Counted from the stretch's first letter, positions 17,628 to 27,214 are shown. The stretch: 64,000 bases of DNA from Fibrivirga algicola (GCF_011742925.1 NZ_WAEL01000014.1:17134-81133); one strand, 5' to 3'. Program-made: numbers and translations. Notes: a model not told the origin generated them from the sequence alone.

Positions 17628-17655
17628 AAAAGCCGCTTCAATCGAAGCGGCTTTT
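17628..17655 (+). terminator. Terminator of tRNA-Arg
   Basis: AAAAGCCGCTTC (17628-17639), loop AATC, GAAGCGGCTTTT (17644-17655), followed by a T-rich stretch. A typical strong intrinsic terminator two bases after the tRNA. Confidence 0.9.
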
Positions 17656-17726
17656 CTGTTTTTAGGCTATATCTGATCGGCTGATGGGTTCACGAAGCAG
17701 TCAGTACAGCCTAGTCAGCGATTCCC

Positions 17727-18302
17727 TCAGTCATAAGCCTGATGAGGCGGAGCCGGGTTAGTTAAAAACTCGTTATCGAACATAGATGTGTCACTGGCAA
17801 TTTTAGATAGCCAAGTTATCCTATACTTGACTGTACGGTTTGTAGCATCCAGCATGGGCACAAAAAGCAGATTACCCTTTCTGGTTCCAATGAAGCGGAC
17901 AAGGTCGCTTACCTGTTTCTTCAACAGCACCTGGTTGCCAATAAACGTGTTTGGCCCGACCGCCACTGTCGTTTTTCCGACCGGCGTCAATATCAAATCA
18001 GCCGTTGGGTTATAGCTACCCGTATCTTGCGGCATACCTCCGCCGCCGGGCCGTTTTCCCTTCTTCAAGACCCAACCATATAGCGTGACCGATGTATCGC
18101 CCAGGAAATAACTGAACGTTATATTTTGGTTGCCAATGGCTTTAAAAGCATCCGTAGACACTGTTAGCGAGTCTAGATAAAATGTAGGCGTTTGTTTACT
18201 GCTACCTGTTTTAGCGGACTTATTGTTGTTACATGCGTATAGTAGGCAAGTAAGAAGTGCTATATAAGATAGCGTTTTGGTTAAGCAAGTAGGGTTGGCC
18301 AT
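17727..18302 (-). CDS. Lipoprotein of unknown function, NPAPPHQAYD tail (paralog A)
   Basis: A 191-residue lipoprotein. The Met at 18302 is chosen because it starts a signal peptide with the lipobox LYAC (Cys24); the frame opens 22 codons earlier. No known domain is recognised. It is a paralog of the gene at 23743-24366: the two share ITFSYFLGDTSVTLYGWVLKK versus a similar SYLF...LTLEGWKLDK segment, a similar layout, and above all the C-terminal NPAPPHQA[YF]D. It is convergent with the tRNA gene and divergent from the sensor operon. A weak -7-like TATTATTG lies 28 bases upstream of the start on its strand. Confidence 0.75.
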   Translation of the reverse strand: MANPTCLTKTLSYIALLTCLLYACNNNKSAKTGSSKQTPTFYLDSLTVSTDAFKAIGNQNITFSYFLGDTSVTLYGWVLKKGKRPGGGGMPQDTGSYNPTADLILTPVGKTTVAVGPNTFIGNQVLLKKQVSDLVRFIGTRKGNLLFVPMLDATNRTVKYRITWLSKIASDTSMFDNEFLTNPAPPHQAYD

Positions 18303-18583
18303 AGTAGTAAATAGATGTGGTTCGTGTGGCAATAATAGGTAAGTAAGTAACCAAGAGGTGCACAACACCCTTAAGGTTGCATCAAGTATCAGCTGCTACC
18401 CCTTTCTGCTAAAACTAATAGGCCTTTTTTGCTATAACTAACTTCAAATCAACCACTTTTACTGCATTTATTATACGCATCTGTTCATCGGGGGTGCTCC
18501 AGCTATGTGTTTGCCTCTACTCATCCTACGTAGCGGTACAAACGCCCCCTTTCCAGTCATCAGCCGTCAGAAAACAGATTACG

Positions 18584-19255
18584 ATGTTCCAGGTCATTCT
18601 TAATTGGGCGGAAGTATGGGCATTAGTCTTTCCACTGGTAACCTACCTGCGGCTTCGTCATCAGCCTGCCTTTCTGAAGCCGGTGATTTATTACTTGTGG
18701 GGTGCTTTTGTATTGAATCTGGTAAGTGATATAATCGGTGACTTCGAGGTTTATCTGCCAAGCTGGATGCAGCAAAACCTGATTCTATATAATATCCACT
18801 CCCTATTCCGATTTGTCTGTTTTATCTATTTTTTCAATCGGATTGAACAGCGTTTTTTTGCCAAGTACAGACAAATCCTGCTTTATCTATTTATCCTGGC
18901 CGCAGGGGCCAATGCTATCTTTCTGGAGAACTTCTTCGACCAGAATCACATCAATGGTAATCTATTTACGCTTGAGGCGTACTTTTTACTGATCCACTGT
19001 CTTCTGTATTACCTCGGCCAGTTACGCGAGGATGTAGAACGTTTTCAAGACGATAAGGCCTTCTGGGTCGTAACCGGTCTAAGCATCTATGTGGTGCTGA
19101 ATTTTTTTATTTTCCTGTTCTACGTACCTATGATTCAGGAGAACTCCATGCTTGCCGATCGTATGTGGAGCGTTCATAACCTCGCGTATATTATTCTCTG
19201 CCTGTTCATAACCAAAGCTATCTATGTTCCTGTTCGATCTCACTACGGAGTATAG
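18584..19255 (+). CDS. Integral membrane protein paired with a histidine kinase
   Basis: A 223-residue protein with about seven hydrophobic helices and hardly any soluble part. The ATG at 18584 is chosen because it directly precedes the first helix; 30 extra codons upstream look non-coding. Its 3' end overlaps the start of the histidine kinase gene by 32 bases in another frame, so the two are translationally coupled. The obvious reading is that it supplies the sensor for the kinase, which has only one membrane helix of its own. The ligand is unknown. Confidence 0.8.
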   Translation: MFQVILNWAEVWALVFPLVTYLRLRHQPAFLKPVIYYLWGAFVLNLVSDIIGDFEVYLPSWMQQNLILYNIHSLFRFVCFIYFFNRIEQRFFAKYRQILLYLFILAAGANAIFLENFFDQNHINGNLFTLEAYFLLIHCLLYYLGQLREDVERFQDDKAFWVVTGLSIYVVLNFFIFLFYVPMIQENSMLADRMWSVHNLAYIILCLFITKAIYVPVRSHYGV

Positions 19256-20270
19256 GGTAATCATTGGCATCTCGGCGATGGTGCTGCTGTTCAGCGTGTT
19301 TTTGATCTCCTTTGTGACCTCGCAGCGCAAGAAGTTGCAGTACCATAAGGAGCTTCAGCTATTGAATGAGAAGCAGCAGCAAGTGCTGCAGGAACAAAAT
19401 ATGCTGCTGGAACAACGGGTGAAGGAGCGAACGATTGAACTGAGTGAACAGAAGGAAGCACTTCAACAGTCACTCACGGAGTTAAAAACGACCCAGACGC
19501 ACTTGATTCAGCGCGAGAAAATGGCTTCTCTGGGTGAGCTTACAGCCGGAATTGCCCACGAAATGCAAAACCCGCTCAACTTCGTCAACAACTTCTCGGA
19601 ACTGAGCAACGACATGCTCAGCGAGTTGAAAGAGGAAATTGAGTCAAATAATCTGACTGGTTCGCTGGCTCTTACCGACGAACTAAGCCAGATTCTTCAA
19701 AAAATCAACCACCACGGTGTACGGGCCAGCAGTATTGTCAGAGGGATGCTCGAGCATAGTCGTGCCGAAACAGGAGAGCGTCAGTTGACCAACCTCAACA
19801 CTCTGGCCGACGAGTACTTCCGGCTGGCGTATCAGGGAGTCCGAACAAAGAATCAGTCGTTTACCTGCGATCTTGTCACTGACTTTGCGCCCAACATGGG
19901 TAAGGTAATGGTAGTGCCCCAGAACATAGGCCGGGTGTTGCTGAACTTATACAACAATGCCTTTTACGCCGTACAGGAAAAGCAGAAAATGAGCGCAGCT
20001 GACTTCAAACCCTGTGTATGCGTGACCACAAGTCGGCAAAACGAGCGCATCACCATTCAGGTACGTGACAATGGCATGGGTATTCCCGACGCCATCAGCA
20101 CCAAAATATTTCAGCCCTTCTTTACTACAAAACCCACCGGCAAAGGTGTTGGGCTGGGCCTATCGCTCAGTTACGACATTATCACCAACGAATACGGAGG
20201 CGAACTAACAGTAACCACGACACCGGGAGAAGGCACCGAGTTTGGCATTCATCTACCTTCGTTGGCCTAG
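19224..20270 (+). CDS. Membrane sensor histidine kinase
   Basis: A 348-residue kinase: one membrane helix (residues about 12-32), a coiled coil (about 36-95), the H-box with His112 in GIAHEMQNPLNF, an N-box (LYNNAFYAVQ), and G-boxes DNGMGIP and GKGVGLGLSLSYD. The domain order fits HisKA followed by HATPase_c of the HPK4-like type. It autophosphorylates and passes phosphate to a response regulator; no receiver-domain protein is encoded in this window. It overlaps the upstream membrane protein by 32 bases and is only 17 bases from the GH9 fusion gene, so all three may form one transcript. Confidence 0.95.
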   Translation: MFLFDLTTEYRVIIGISAMVLLFSVFLISFVTSQRKKLQYHKELQLLNEKQQQVLQEQNMLLEQRVKERTIELSEQKEALQQSLTELKTTQTHLIQREKMASLGELTAGIAHEMQNPLNFVNNFSELSNDMLSELKEEIESNNLTGSLALTDELSQILQKINHHGVRASSIVRGMLEHSRAETGERQLTNLNTLADEYFRLAYQGVRTKNQSFTCDLVTDFAPNMGKVMVVPQNIGRVLLNLYNNAFYAVQEKQKMSAADFKPCVCVTTSRQNERITIQVRDNGMGIPDAISTKIFQPFFTTKPTGKGVGLGLSLSYDIITNEYGGELTVTTTPGEGTEFGIHLPSLA

Positions 20271-20287
20271 CCTTCAATAGTCACGTT

Positions 20288-22861
20288 ATGATTAATCGGC
20301 CTGTATTACTCCTTTTTCTGCTTTTTTTCTCGTCCTGGGTCCCAGTGATGCAGGAGCCGGACGCCGTTATCCGCATCAACTTACTCGGTTACCGGCCCAA
20401 TAGCCCTAAAGTTGCCGTATGGGGTAGTCTGACCACCAGGTACGTTGCCGTTTGTCAGCTAATCAATGAACAGACTAATCGGGCGGTGGCGGAGTTTCCG
20501 GTGGGTAAAGCCTTTGGGCAGTACGGGCCGTTTCAACAAACCTACCGGCTCGATTTCTCTGCTGTGTACAAACCGGGACGTTACTACCTACGCACCGACG
20601 ATGGCACCCGTTCGCCAACATTTCGCATTGATGAACAGGTGTATAATGGGGCCGCCGACTTCTGTTTACGCTACATGCGCCAGCAACGAAGCGGATTTAA
20701 CCCCTTCCTGAATGATTCCTGCCATACGCATGACGGTTATACCATGTATGGCCCCATGCCCGACAGTACGCATGTCGATGCTTCGGGTGGCTGGCACGAT
20801 GCGTCCGATTATTTGCAGTACGTAAGCACTTCGGCCAACGCAACTTACCACCTGCTGGCGGCCTTTCGCGATTTTCCCAAGGCTTTCGCCGACGCCCATC
20901 AGGCCAACGGATTAGCCGGCACAAACGGGCAACCCGATGTGCTCGACGAGGCACGCTGGGGCCTGAACTGGCTCTTGAAAATGCACCCCACCGACACCTG
21001 GCTGTTCAATCAGCTTGGTGACGACCGCGACCATTCATCAATGCGTATTCCGAAGCTCGACAGCTTGTATGGCAAAGGCGCCGAACGCCCTGTCTATTTC
21101 GCAACGGGTCGGCCGCAGGGCCTGTTTAAGCATAAAAACAGAGCAACGGGTGTAGCCTCTACCGCCGGCAAAGTGAGCAGTGCGCTCGCGCTCGGGTATC
21201 AGCAACTCCGCCAGCGTGACGCCGCCTACGCCGCTATATTAAATCGGCGCGCGCAATCGGCGTACAAGTTAGGCCTCGACAAGCCAGGAAACTGCCAGAC
21301 AGCGCCGGGCCGGGCCCCTTACTTCTATGAAGAAGACAACTACGCCGATGACATGGAACTGGCCACGGTTGAGTTGCAGAATGCGGCGTTAACAAACAGC
21401 CTGGCAGCCAAACAGCGCGGCAACTGGCAAAAAACGGCCCTCGATTTTGCCAGGCAGGAGCCGGTTACGCCCTGGATGGTAGACGACACGGCGCGCCATT
21501 ACCAGTGGTATCCCTTTGTCAACGTGGGACACGCTGAACTGGCAAAACGCCTGCCCACAGCCGACCGAAACACCGTGATGAACTTTTACAAAGCAGGCAT
21601 AGTGGCGGTCTGGAAACGAGCAGGTCAGAATGCATTTTACCGGGGGGTGCCGTTTACCTGGTGCAGCAACAACCTGACCACCTCGTTTGCCACCCAATGC
21701 TTCTGGTACCGGCAGTTGACGGGCGACACGCAGTTTACCCAGCTTGAGCAAGCCAATTTCGATTGGTTGTTTGGCTGCAATCCGTGGGGAACCAGTTTTG
21801 TGTACGGCTTACCCGCCCATGCCGATACGCCTACCGATCCGCACTCAGCCTTTACCCATTTGAGAAATTACCCCATCGACGGGGGGCTGGTCGACGGGCC
21901 GGTGCGGGGCAGTATTTACGGCAACCTAATCGGCATTACCCTGAACGCACCCGATGAGTACGCTGCATTTCAGAGCAAAGTAGCGGTCTATCACGACGAT
22001 TACGGCGACTACAGCACCAACGAACCAACTATGGACGGTACGGCTTCGCTCATCTACCTGCTAGCCGCTAAAGATAAAGAGCCACTAAGGCGACGCCCCG
22101 CAAAGCCGGTATCACGGGTTGTCCGGCCGGTGAAGCAGGGAATGACAAATCCGTCGACCGATGCAAAATCGACGTATAGCAAAGGCGCTAAAATCAGAGG
22201 CGACACCAGTGTGCGCCGCCTGGCGCTGGTGTTTACCGGCGACGAGTTTGCCGATGGCGGCACAGCCATTGCCCGAACGTTGCAGCAGCATGGCGTTCGG
22301 GCTTCCTTTTTTCTGACGGGTCGTTTTCTAAAGAACCCCGCCTTTACTACTCTGATCGCGCAGCTACAGCGTAACGGCCATTACCTCGGGCCACACTCTG
22401 ACCAGCACTTGCTCTACTGCGATTGGACTAATCGCGACAGTTTACTGGTATCCCGGCAGGTATTCACCGCTGATCTACGGGCGAACTACCAGGCATTGGC
22501 TCCGTTCATGAGGCCCGGGCAAGCTGGCAAGTATTTTTTGCCGCCCTACGAATGGTATAACGATAGCATAGCCGTCTGGACAAAAGCTGAAGGGGCGCAA
22601 CTGATCAATTTTACGCCGGGTACGTTGAGCCACACCGATTACACCACACCCCAGGACCGTAATTATCGGAGCAGCGCCACCATTATGAACTCTATTTACA
22701 AGTACGAAATCGAGAAACCGGCTGGTTTGAACGGCTTTATTCTGCTCATGCACATCGGCTCCGCACCGGCCCGAACCGATAAACTATATGACCGTTTGGG
22801 CGAGTTGCTGACTTCGTTTCGTAAGAAAGGCTATCAATTTGTCAGGATTGATGCATTATAA
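20288..22861 (+). CDS. GH9 endoglucanase-like protein fused to a polysaccharide deacetylase-like domain
   Basis: An 857-residue secreted protein. Signal peptide at residues 1-22, N-terminal Ig-like domain (about 25-115), GH9 catalytic domain (about 118-600), linker rich in Arg, Pro and Thr, and a CE4/NodB-like domain (about 640-857). GH9 residues visible: Asp171 and Asp174 in GGWHDASDY and the acid Glu in DYSTNEPTMDG. The deacetylase part has FTGDEFADGG in place of the usual TFDDG, the metal pair HSDQH, and FLPPYEWYN. GH9 enzymes cut beta-1,4-glucans; the second domain may remove acetyl groups from the same polymer. It follows the kinase gene by 17 bases. Confidence 0.92.
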   Translation: MINRPVLLLFLLFFSSWVPVMQEPDAVIRINLLGYRPNSPKVAVWGSLTTRYVAVCQLINEQTNRAVAEFPVGKAFGQYGPFQQTYRLDFSAVYKPGRYYLRTDDGTRSPTFRIDEQVYNGAADFCLRYMRQQRSGFNPFLNDSCHTHDGYTMYGPMPDSTHVDASGGWHDASDYLQYVSTSANATYHLLAAFRDFPKAFADAHQANGLAGTNGQPDVLDEARWGLNWLLKMHPTDTWLFNQLGDDRDHSSMRIPKLDSLYGKGAERPVYFATGRPQGLFKHKNRATGVASTAGKVSSALALGYQQLRQRDAAYAAILNRRAQSAYKLGLDKPGNCQTAPGRAPYFYEEDNYADDMELATVELQNAALTNSLAAKQRGNWQKTALDFARQEPVTPWMVDDTARHYQWYPFVNVGHAELAKRLPTADRNTVMNFYKAGIVAVWKRAGQNAFYRGVPFTWCSNNLTTSFATQCFWYRQLTGDTQFTQLEQANFDWLFGCNPWGTSFVYGLPAHADTPTDPHSAFTHLRNYPIDGGLVDGPVRGSIYGNLIGITLNAPDEYAAFQSKVAVYHDDYGDYSTNEPTMDGTASLIYLLAAKDKEPLRRRPAKPVSRVVRPVKQGMTNPSTDAKSTYSKGAKIRGDTSVRRLALVFTGDEFADGGTAIARTLQQHGVRASFFLTGRFLKNPAFTTLIAQLQRNGHYLGPHSDQHLLYCDWTNRDSLLVSRQVFTADLRANYQALAPFMRPGQAGKYFLPPYEWYNDSIAVWTKAEGAQLINFTPGTLSHTDYTTPQDRNYRSSATIMNSIYKYEIEKPAGLNGFILLMHIGSAPARTDKLYDRLGELLTSFRKKGYQFVRIDAL

Positions 22862-22982
22862 CAGCATCACAAGCTCCTGGCGGTTCTGGTACACCGCATA
22901 AGTAGCGACGCCTGGCTGCCCGCTGTTTCTAACAAAAGGCAACCGTAGGGGTTGTGTTGGGACGTTAAACTAACTATACATT

Positions 22983-23741
22983 ATGCTACCAGCATGGGCG
23001 CAGGCCGGACTTTGGGGATTACTGGCCGGTGGTGCCCTGTTGATCGGCGCGGCGATCGGCTATTTTGCTCAGGTTCCGCAGCGGCTCATTGCCAGTATCA
23101 TGGCGTTTGGCAGCGGTGTACTTTTCTCGGCACTCTCCTTTGAACTGATGGATGAAGCCTACCGTACCGGCGGATTTACCGCCACGGCGGGGGGCTTTAT
23201 TGGTGGCGCCCTGGTGTATTCGGTTGCCAATTACGTGTTGTCGCATCAGGGAGCCAAACACCGTAAACGATCGGGCGGGCACCAGCAATCGGAGGCTGAC
23301 AAACCAGGCAGTGGTTTGGCCATTGCCGTTGGGGCGTTGCTAGACGGCATTCCCGAATCCATTGTGATTGGTCTTAGCCTGCTGGCGGGTAAAGGAGTCA
23401 GCATGGTGGCGGTCATTGCGGTGTTTCTTTCCAACATACCAGAGGGACTATCCAGCGCGGCGGGCATGAAAAAAGCGGGCCGCTCGGTTGGCTACGTGAT
23501 GGGCATCTGGGGCGGCATTGCCCTCATTTCCGGCGTGGCGGCGCTCATCGGGTACACCGTTTTTCAGGATTATTCAAATACGGTTGTTGCCGCTACTACC
23601 GCCGTAGCCGCTGGGGCAATTCTGGCTATGCTTGTCGATACAATGGTGCCCGAAGCGTTCAATGAAACTCACGAGTTTGCCGGCCTACTCACTGTGCTAG
23701 GCTTTATGGTGTCATTTATTCTGTCGAAACTAGCCGAATGA
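22983..23741 (+). CDS. ZIP-family metal transporter
   Basis: A 252-residue inner-membrane protein with about eight helices. Two ZIP metal-site motifs are visible: GALLDGIPESIVIG in helix IV and SNIPEGLSSAAG in helix V; a short loop with His and charged residues lies between helices III and IV (HRKRSGGHQQSE). Known relatives import zinc, iron or other divalent metals into the cytosol. It has no metal-regulator neighbour. It is convergent with the lipoprotein gene at 23743, with one base between the two stop codons. Confidence 0.92.
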   Translation: MLPAWAQAGLWGLLAGGALLIGAAIGYFAQVPQRLIASIMAFGSGVLFSALSFELMDEAYRTGGFTATAGGFIGGALVYSVANYVLSHQGAKHRKRSGGHQQSEADKPGSGLAIAVGALLDGIPESIVIGLSLLAGKGVSMVAVIAVFLSNIPEGLSSAAGMKKAGRSVGYVMGIWGGIALISGVAALIGYTVFQDYSNTVVAATTAVAAGAILAMLVDTMVPEAFNETHEFAGLLTVLGFMVSFILSKLAE

Positions 23742-23742
23742 C

Positions 23743-24366
23743 CTAGTCGAAAGCCTGATGAGGTGGTGCTGGGTTCAGCAGTTCAGAGAAGTCGATAACC
23801 TGAAGCGCCCCTCCCTGCTTCACCTCCTTAATGGTGATCGTATACTGCACCTCAAATCGAACAGTCGGCGGTGAGCCAATAGTAACTAGCGAAGGCGTAA
23901 AAAACAGAATAGCGTTTTTGCCACTAACTGCATTGTGGATTTTTGTTACCAGTTGCCGCTTCATCGCCAGATTGCCCAACCTGGTGTTGCTCTCAATCGT
24001 GAGCGAGGTTGACTGTACAGGGGTTGGCATTAATTCCCGGACAGGAGTAGCACTACCAAAACTACCATTTTGTTTGTCGAGCTTCCACCCCTCCAGCGTT
24101 AATCCTTCGTTGCTGAAAAGATAGCTAAACATCAAATTAGACCTCTTTACTTGCGGATCCTGAAAATAGGTACTTGCCAGCGTCAGCGAGTAAAAGTGCG
24201 TCTCAGCGGGCAATACGGCACTACTTGTGTCGGTCAATGCGGTTACGCTGGCAGGAGCCGACGTTGTCGATTCCTTACTGGCTTTATTGCAGGAACAGCA
24301 TAGAACAAAAAGGAGCAACCCGCCTAGTAGCGAATAAGTGTGCGTGGAAACGAAGCGACTTATCAT
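23743..24366 (-). CDS. Lipoprotein of unknown function, NPAPPHQAFD tail (paralog B)
   Basis: A 207-residue lipoprotein; the Met at 24366 starts a signal peptide ending in CCSC (Cys26). The open frame begins 31 codons earlier. No known domain. It is the paralog of 17727-18302, with the same order of segments (FSYLF, LTLEGWKL, a conserved LGN...LMKRQLV-like helix against IGNQVLLKKQV, an LLFF strand) and the same C-terminal decapeptide NPAPPHQAFD. The two copies are 6 kb apart on the same strand. A TATTATTG sequence resembling a -7 box lies 70 bases upstream of the start. Confidence 0.75.
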   Translation of the reverse strand: MISRFVSTHTYSLLGGLLLFVLCCSCNKASKESTTSAPASVTALTDTSSAVLPAETHFYSLTLASTYFQDPQVKRSNLMFSYLFSNEGLTLEGWKLDKQNGSFGSATPVRELMPTPVQSTSLTIESNTRLGNLAMKRQLVTKIHNAVSGKNAILFFTPSLVTIGSPPTVRFEVQYTITIKEVKQGGALQVIDFSELLNPAPPHQAFD

Positions 24367-24567
24367 CGTGTATAGGGGTTCAGGAGGGTGAGCAGAACAT
24401 TTACAGCAGGAAAGATAGAGCACCCTGGCCCTTTCCAATAATATACCTCTGACTTTCAACCCGTTATAAGCACCCCATTTTAGTAAGCGTAGCCTACCAC
24501 CGACTTGCAGCTACCCGAATGGCAGTTTAGCCGGGTTGTCGATAGCATCGACACGTTCGGCAACCCT

Positions 24568-25899
24568 CTACTCTAACTGAACAATCGACTTCAGAATACT
24601 ATTGGTGGCCGCACCCTGGTTCTGTACCGAGCCGTTGGTGTAGTGAATGCCATCGACCTTTTTCCCCAGTCGGGTCGTGACTCCGATAACTTTATTGTGG
24701 GACGTACCTGACCGGAGTACCACCGATTCGAACGCGGGATGGTAGCCTGCTTTGTTGGCCCCGAAGGAGCTGATGACGGAATTGGTTAACGTGTTGCCCG
24801 ACGAAGAACCGCCAAACTGCCAGCTACTCTCAACCGTTGTAGAATGCACGGTAATGGCCAGCCGATCGAAGCTGCTGTTCTGACAGTTTACGTCTACTCC
24901 CCGATGCCCCAGGTACGTTCCACCAATGAAATGAACATCTTTGGCATCATACACCTGAAAGGGACGACTGGTCATGTCGAATTTTCCGCCCCTGACGGTG
25001 ATGCGTTCCGTTGAGTTACGCCCATCGTCGGTGATGGAGTACCCCACAGCGGTTTCCAGTTTGGCAATGGCCACGTTGCTGTCTACCAGGGCGTCTTTAA
25101 CGTTGACGAACTCGTAGGCGATGTTTTTGGCGTTGATTGAGGTGTTGTAGGCGTGATAAATGTTCGTCATCAGGCCCGACAGACTCGTTGCCATCCGGTG
25201 CGGCTCACCGCCGTTGACGGCCCGGTTCTCGAAGCGGTTCCGGGTTATCGTCAGGTTCGACAGCCGCACTTTATCGTACCCCTGCGACAGGATCTCCATA
25301 CCCATCCGGGGAACATTCAAAAAGGAGCAATCGTGAATGTACAGGTCCGTCGAACTGCCACCCGAATTACTGGCTTTACTGAACTGGATGATCCCAAAGG
25401 CATTGTAGTTGCCTGTGCCTGAGCCAATGAACCGGCAGCGGGCAATTTCCCAACCGTGAAACGACACCAACTCGTTGGAGAACAGCATCGGGTAGCCCCC
25501 CCCTGTGGCCGTCGACTGAAACGTCAGGTTGTCGAGTTTCACCCGGTTGACCGCTTTCGTGCCCTGAAAGATCATTGCCGTTGTGCCCGCCGTACGGATG
25601 GTAGCTCCCTTCAACGAGGTCACCAGTACGTTGTTCCACTCTCCGGTTCGTTCGGCGCTGCCTGTGCCCAGGTCATACACGCCCGTCAACAGCGCCCGCT
25701 TGTTGGTTTGCGGCGTCGCCAAAAACTGCTTTAACGCTTCGACTGACCGGATGGACACATCGGTCATGCTGGCTACGTTCACCCGGTTTCGGCTGCTGTC
25801 GGCTGGCACTTTCGGAAGCAGACGACCAGCGGCGAGCGACTGGTTGTTCGTGATATGGCAACAGGTAGCAAGCAGGGCTATGGCAACAAAGCGGATCAT
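24568..25899 (-). CDS. Secreted right-handed beta-helix protein
   Basis: A 443-residue exported protein. The Met at 25899 starts a signal peptide (MIRFVAIALLATCC...SLAAG). Most of the rest is a series of short beta-strand turns (KLDNLTF, DLYIHDCSF, KVRLSNLTITRNRFENR, ERITVRGGKF, DVHFIGGTYLGHRG), the pattern of pectate-lyase-like parallel beta-helices. Such proteins bind or cleave acidic polysaccharides; I cannot assign catalytic residues. It is divergent from the GH5-like gene, which fits a role in the same polysaccharide region. Confidence 0.8.
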   Translation of the reverse strand: MIRFVAIALLATCCHITNNQSLAAGRLLPKVPADSSRNRVNVASMTDVSIRSVEALKQFLATPQTNKRALLTGVYDLGTGSAERTGEWNNVLVTSLKGATIRTAGTTAMIFQGTKAVNRVKLDNLTFQSTATGGGYPMLFSNELVSFHGWEIARCRFIGSGTGNYNAFGIIQFSKASNSGGSSTDLYIHDCSFLNVPRMGMEILSQGYDKVRLSNLTITRNRFENRAVNGGEPHRMATSLSGLMTNIYHAYNTSINAKNIAYEFVNVKDALVDSNVAIAKLETAVGYSITDDGRNSTERITVRGGKFDMTSRPFQVYDAKDVHFIGGTYLGHRGVDVNCQNSSFDRLAITVHSTTVESSWQFGGSSSGNTLTNSVISSFGANKAGYHPAFESVVLRSGTSHNKVIGVTTRLGKKVDGIHYTNGSVQNQGAATNSILKSIVQLE

Positions 25900-26141
25900 T
25901 GGCAGAATGTCAGGTACGTATAGTAACGCCTGTTTTATCGACAACGGCGAATCCGTTACTATTCGGCCCATTCTCTTCTGTTTTTCACCTACCCTCAGAC
26001 CAAGTGTAGCGTAACGTTGTCGAGGTTCCTATGCCGTTGCTAAGTAGCCATTACCGATTTGCTGCTTCTTACTGGAGCGTACGACGTGTATTCACTCAAC
26101 CGAGTTAATCTATTCCTAACCAACCAGTTACCTTATATTGT

Positions 26142-27200
26142 ATGAAAAAATTGTTGACCATCTCCCTCTGCCTGCTGCTGACTATCTCAGGACTTCGGGC
26201 GCAGACAAAATGGACTACCGAGAAGGCCAATGCCTGGTATAAAAAACAAGGGTGGGTCAGTGGCAGCAACTTCCAGCCAAGCACCGCCATCAATCAGTTG
26301 GAGATGTTTCAGGCCGCCACGTTCGATCCGCAAACGATTGATCGTGAGCTGGGCTGGGCCGAGGGTCTGGGTATGAATGCCATGCGCGTTTACCTCCACC
26401 ACATTGCCTGGACCTCTGACAAAGCCGGATTCAAGAGTCGCCTCGATCAATACCTGCAGATCGCCAACAAACACAAAATCAAGACGATCCTGGTCTTTTT
26501 CGACGATTGCTGGAACGACGAATACCGCCCCGGCAAGCAACCCGAACCAAAGCCGGGCGTACATAACAGCGGCTGGGTACGTGACCCCGGCACAATGATC
26601 CTGAACCAGCCCGACAGCCTCCCGATGCTGGAAGCCTACGTAAAGGATGTGATGACCACGTTTAAAAACGACGAGCGTATTTTGCTCTGGGACCTGTATA
26701 ATGAGCCTGGCAACAGCGGTTACACCAGCAAAAGCCTACCATTGCTGAAAGCCGTGTTCAGTTGGGCGCGGGCGGTAAACCCATCGCAACCCATCAGCGC
26801 GGGCCTATGGAATTGGGGACCCCGGTTCAATGAATTAAATGCGTTCCAACTCGAAAACTCGGACGTAGTAACATACCACCAATATGGATACATCGATGCC
26901 CATATAAAGCGTATCAACGACCTTCGGCAGCACAACCGCCCGCTGATCTGCACCGAATACATGGCCCGCCGAAACGGGAGCCTGTTCCAGACAATCATGC
27001 CTATGCTGAAGCAGGAAAACATAGGCGCAATTAACTGGGGATTCGTGTCGGGCAAGACCAATACGATCTTCGCCTGGGACACTCCAATTGCCAATGGCCG
27101 GGAGCCTGAACTTTGGTTTCACGACATTTTCCGGAAAGATGGCACGCCCTTCAGCCCGAACGAGATCAACACGATTAAGGCCGTAACAGGCAAGAAATAA
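26142..27200 (+). CDS. GH5-like secreted glycoside hydrolase
   Basis: A 352-residue protein with a clean signal peptide (residues 1-20, ending LRAQ) and a TIM barrel of clan GH-A. The acid/base Glu is in LWDLYNEPGNSG and the nucleophile Glu in LICTEYMARR; the helix-strand spacing and MNAMRVYLHH fit the family. Known relatives are cellulases, mannanases or xylanases, acting in the periplasm or outside. The length is that of a single catalytic domain without a binding module. The gene is followed by a hairpin and then the sulfatase gene. Confidence 0.88.
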   Translation: MKKLLTISLCLLLTISGLRAQTKWTTEKANAWYKKQGWVSGSNFQPSTAINQLEMFQAATFDPQTIDRELGWAEGLGMNAMRVYLHHIAWTSDKAGFKSRLDQYLQIANKHKIKTILVFFDDCWNDEYRPGKQPEPKPGVHNSGWVRDPGTMILNQPDSLPMLEAYVKDVMTTFKNDERILLWDLYNEPGNSGYTSKSLPLLKAVFSWARAVNPSQPISAGLWNWGPRFNELNAFQLENSDVVTYHQYGYIDAHIKRINDLRQHNRPLICTEYMARRNGSLFQTIMPMLKQENIGAINWGFVSGKTNTIFAWDTPIANGREPELWFHDIFRKDGTPFSPNEINTIKAVTGKK

Positions 27201-27214
27201 GCTGTCTTCACTTC

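Noticed and set aside
24568..25899. Beta-helix turns as a tandem repeat array or CRISPR
   Set aside because: The repetition is at the level of protein fold only; no repeated DNA unit is present. No CRISPR-like array was found anywhere in the window.
25921..25961. TAGTAACG/CGTTACTA inverted repeat upstream of the beta-helix gene
   Set aside because: Arms are only eight bases with a 25-base spacer; too weak to call an operator or terminator.
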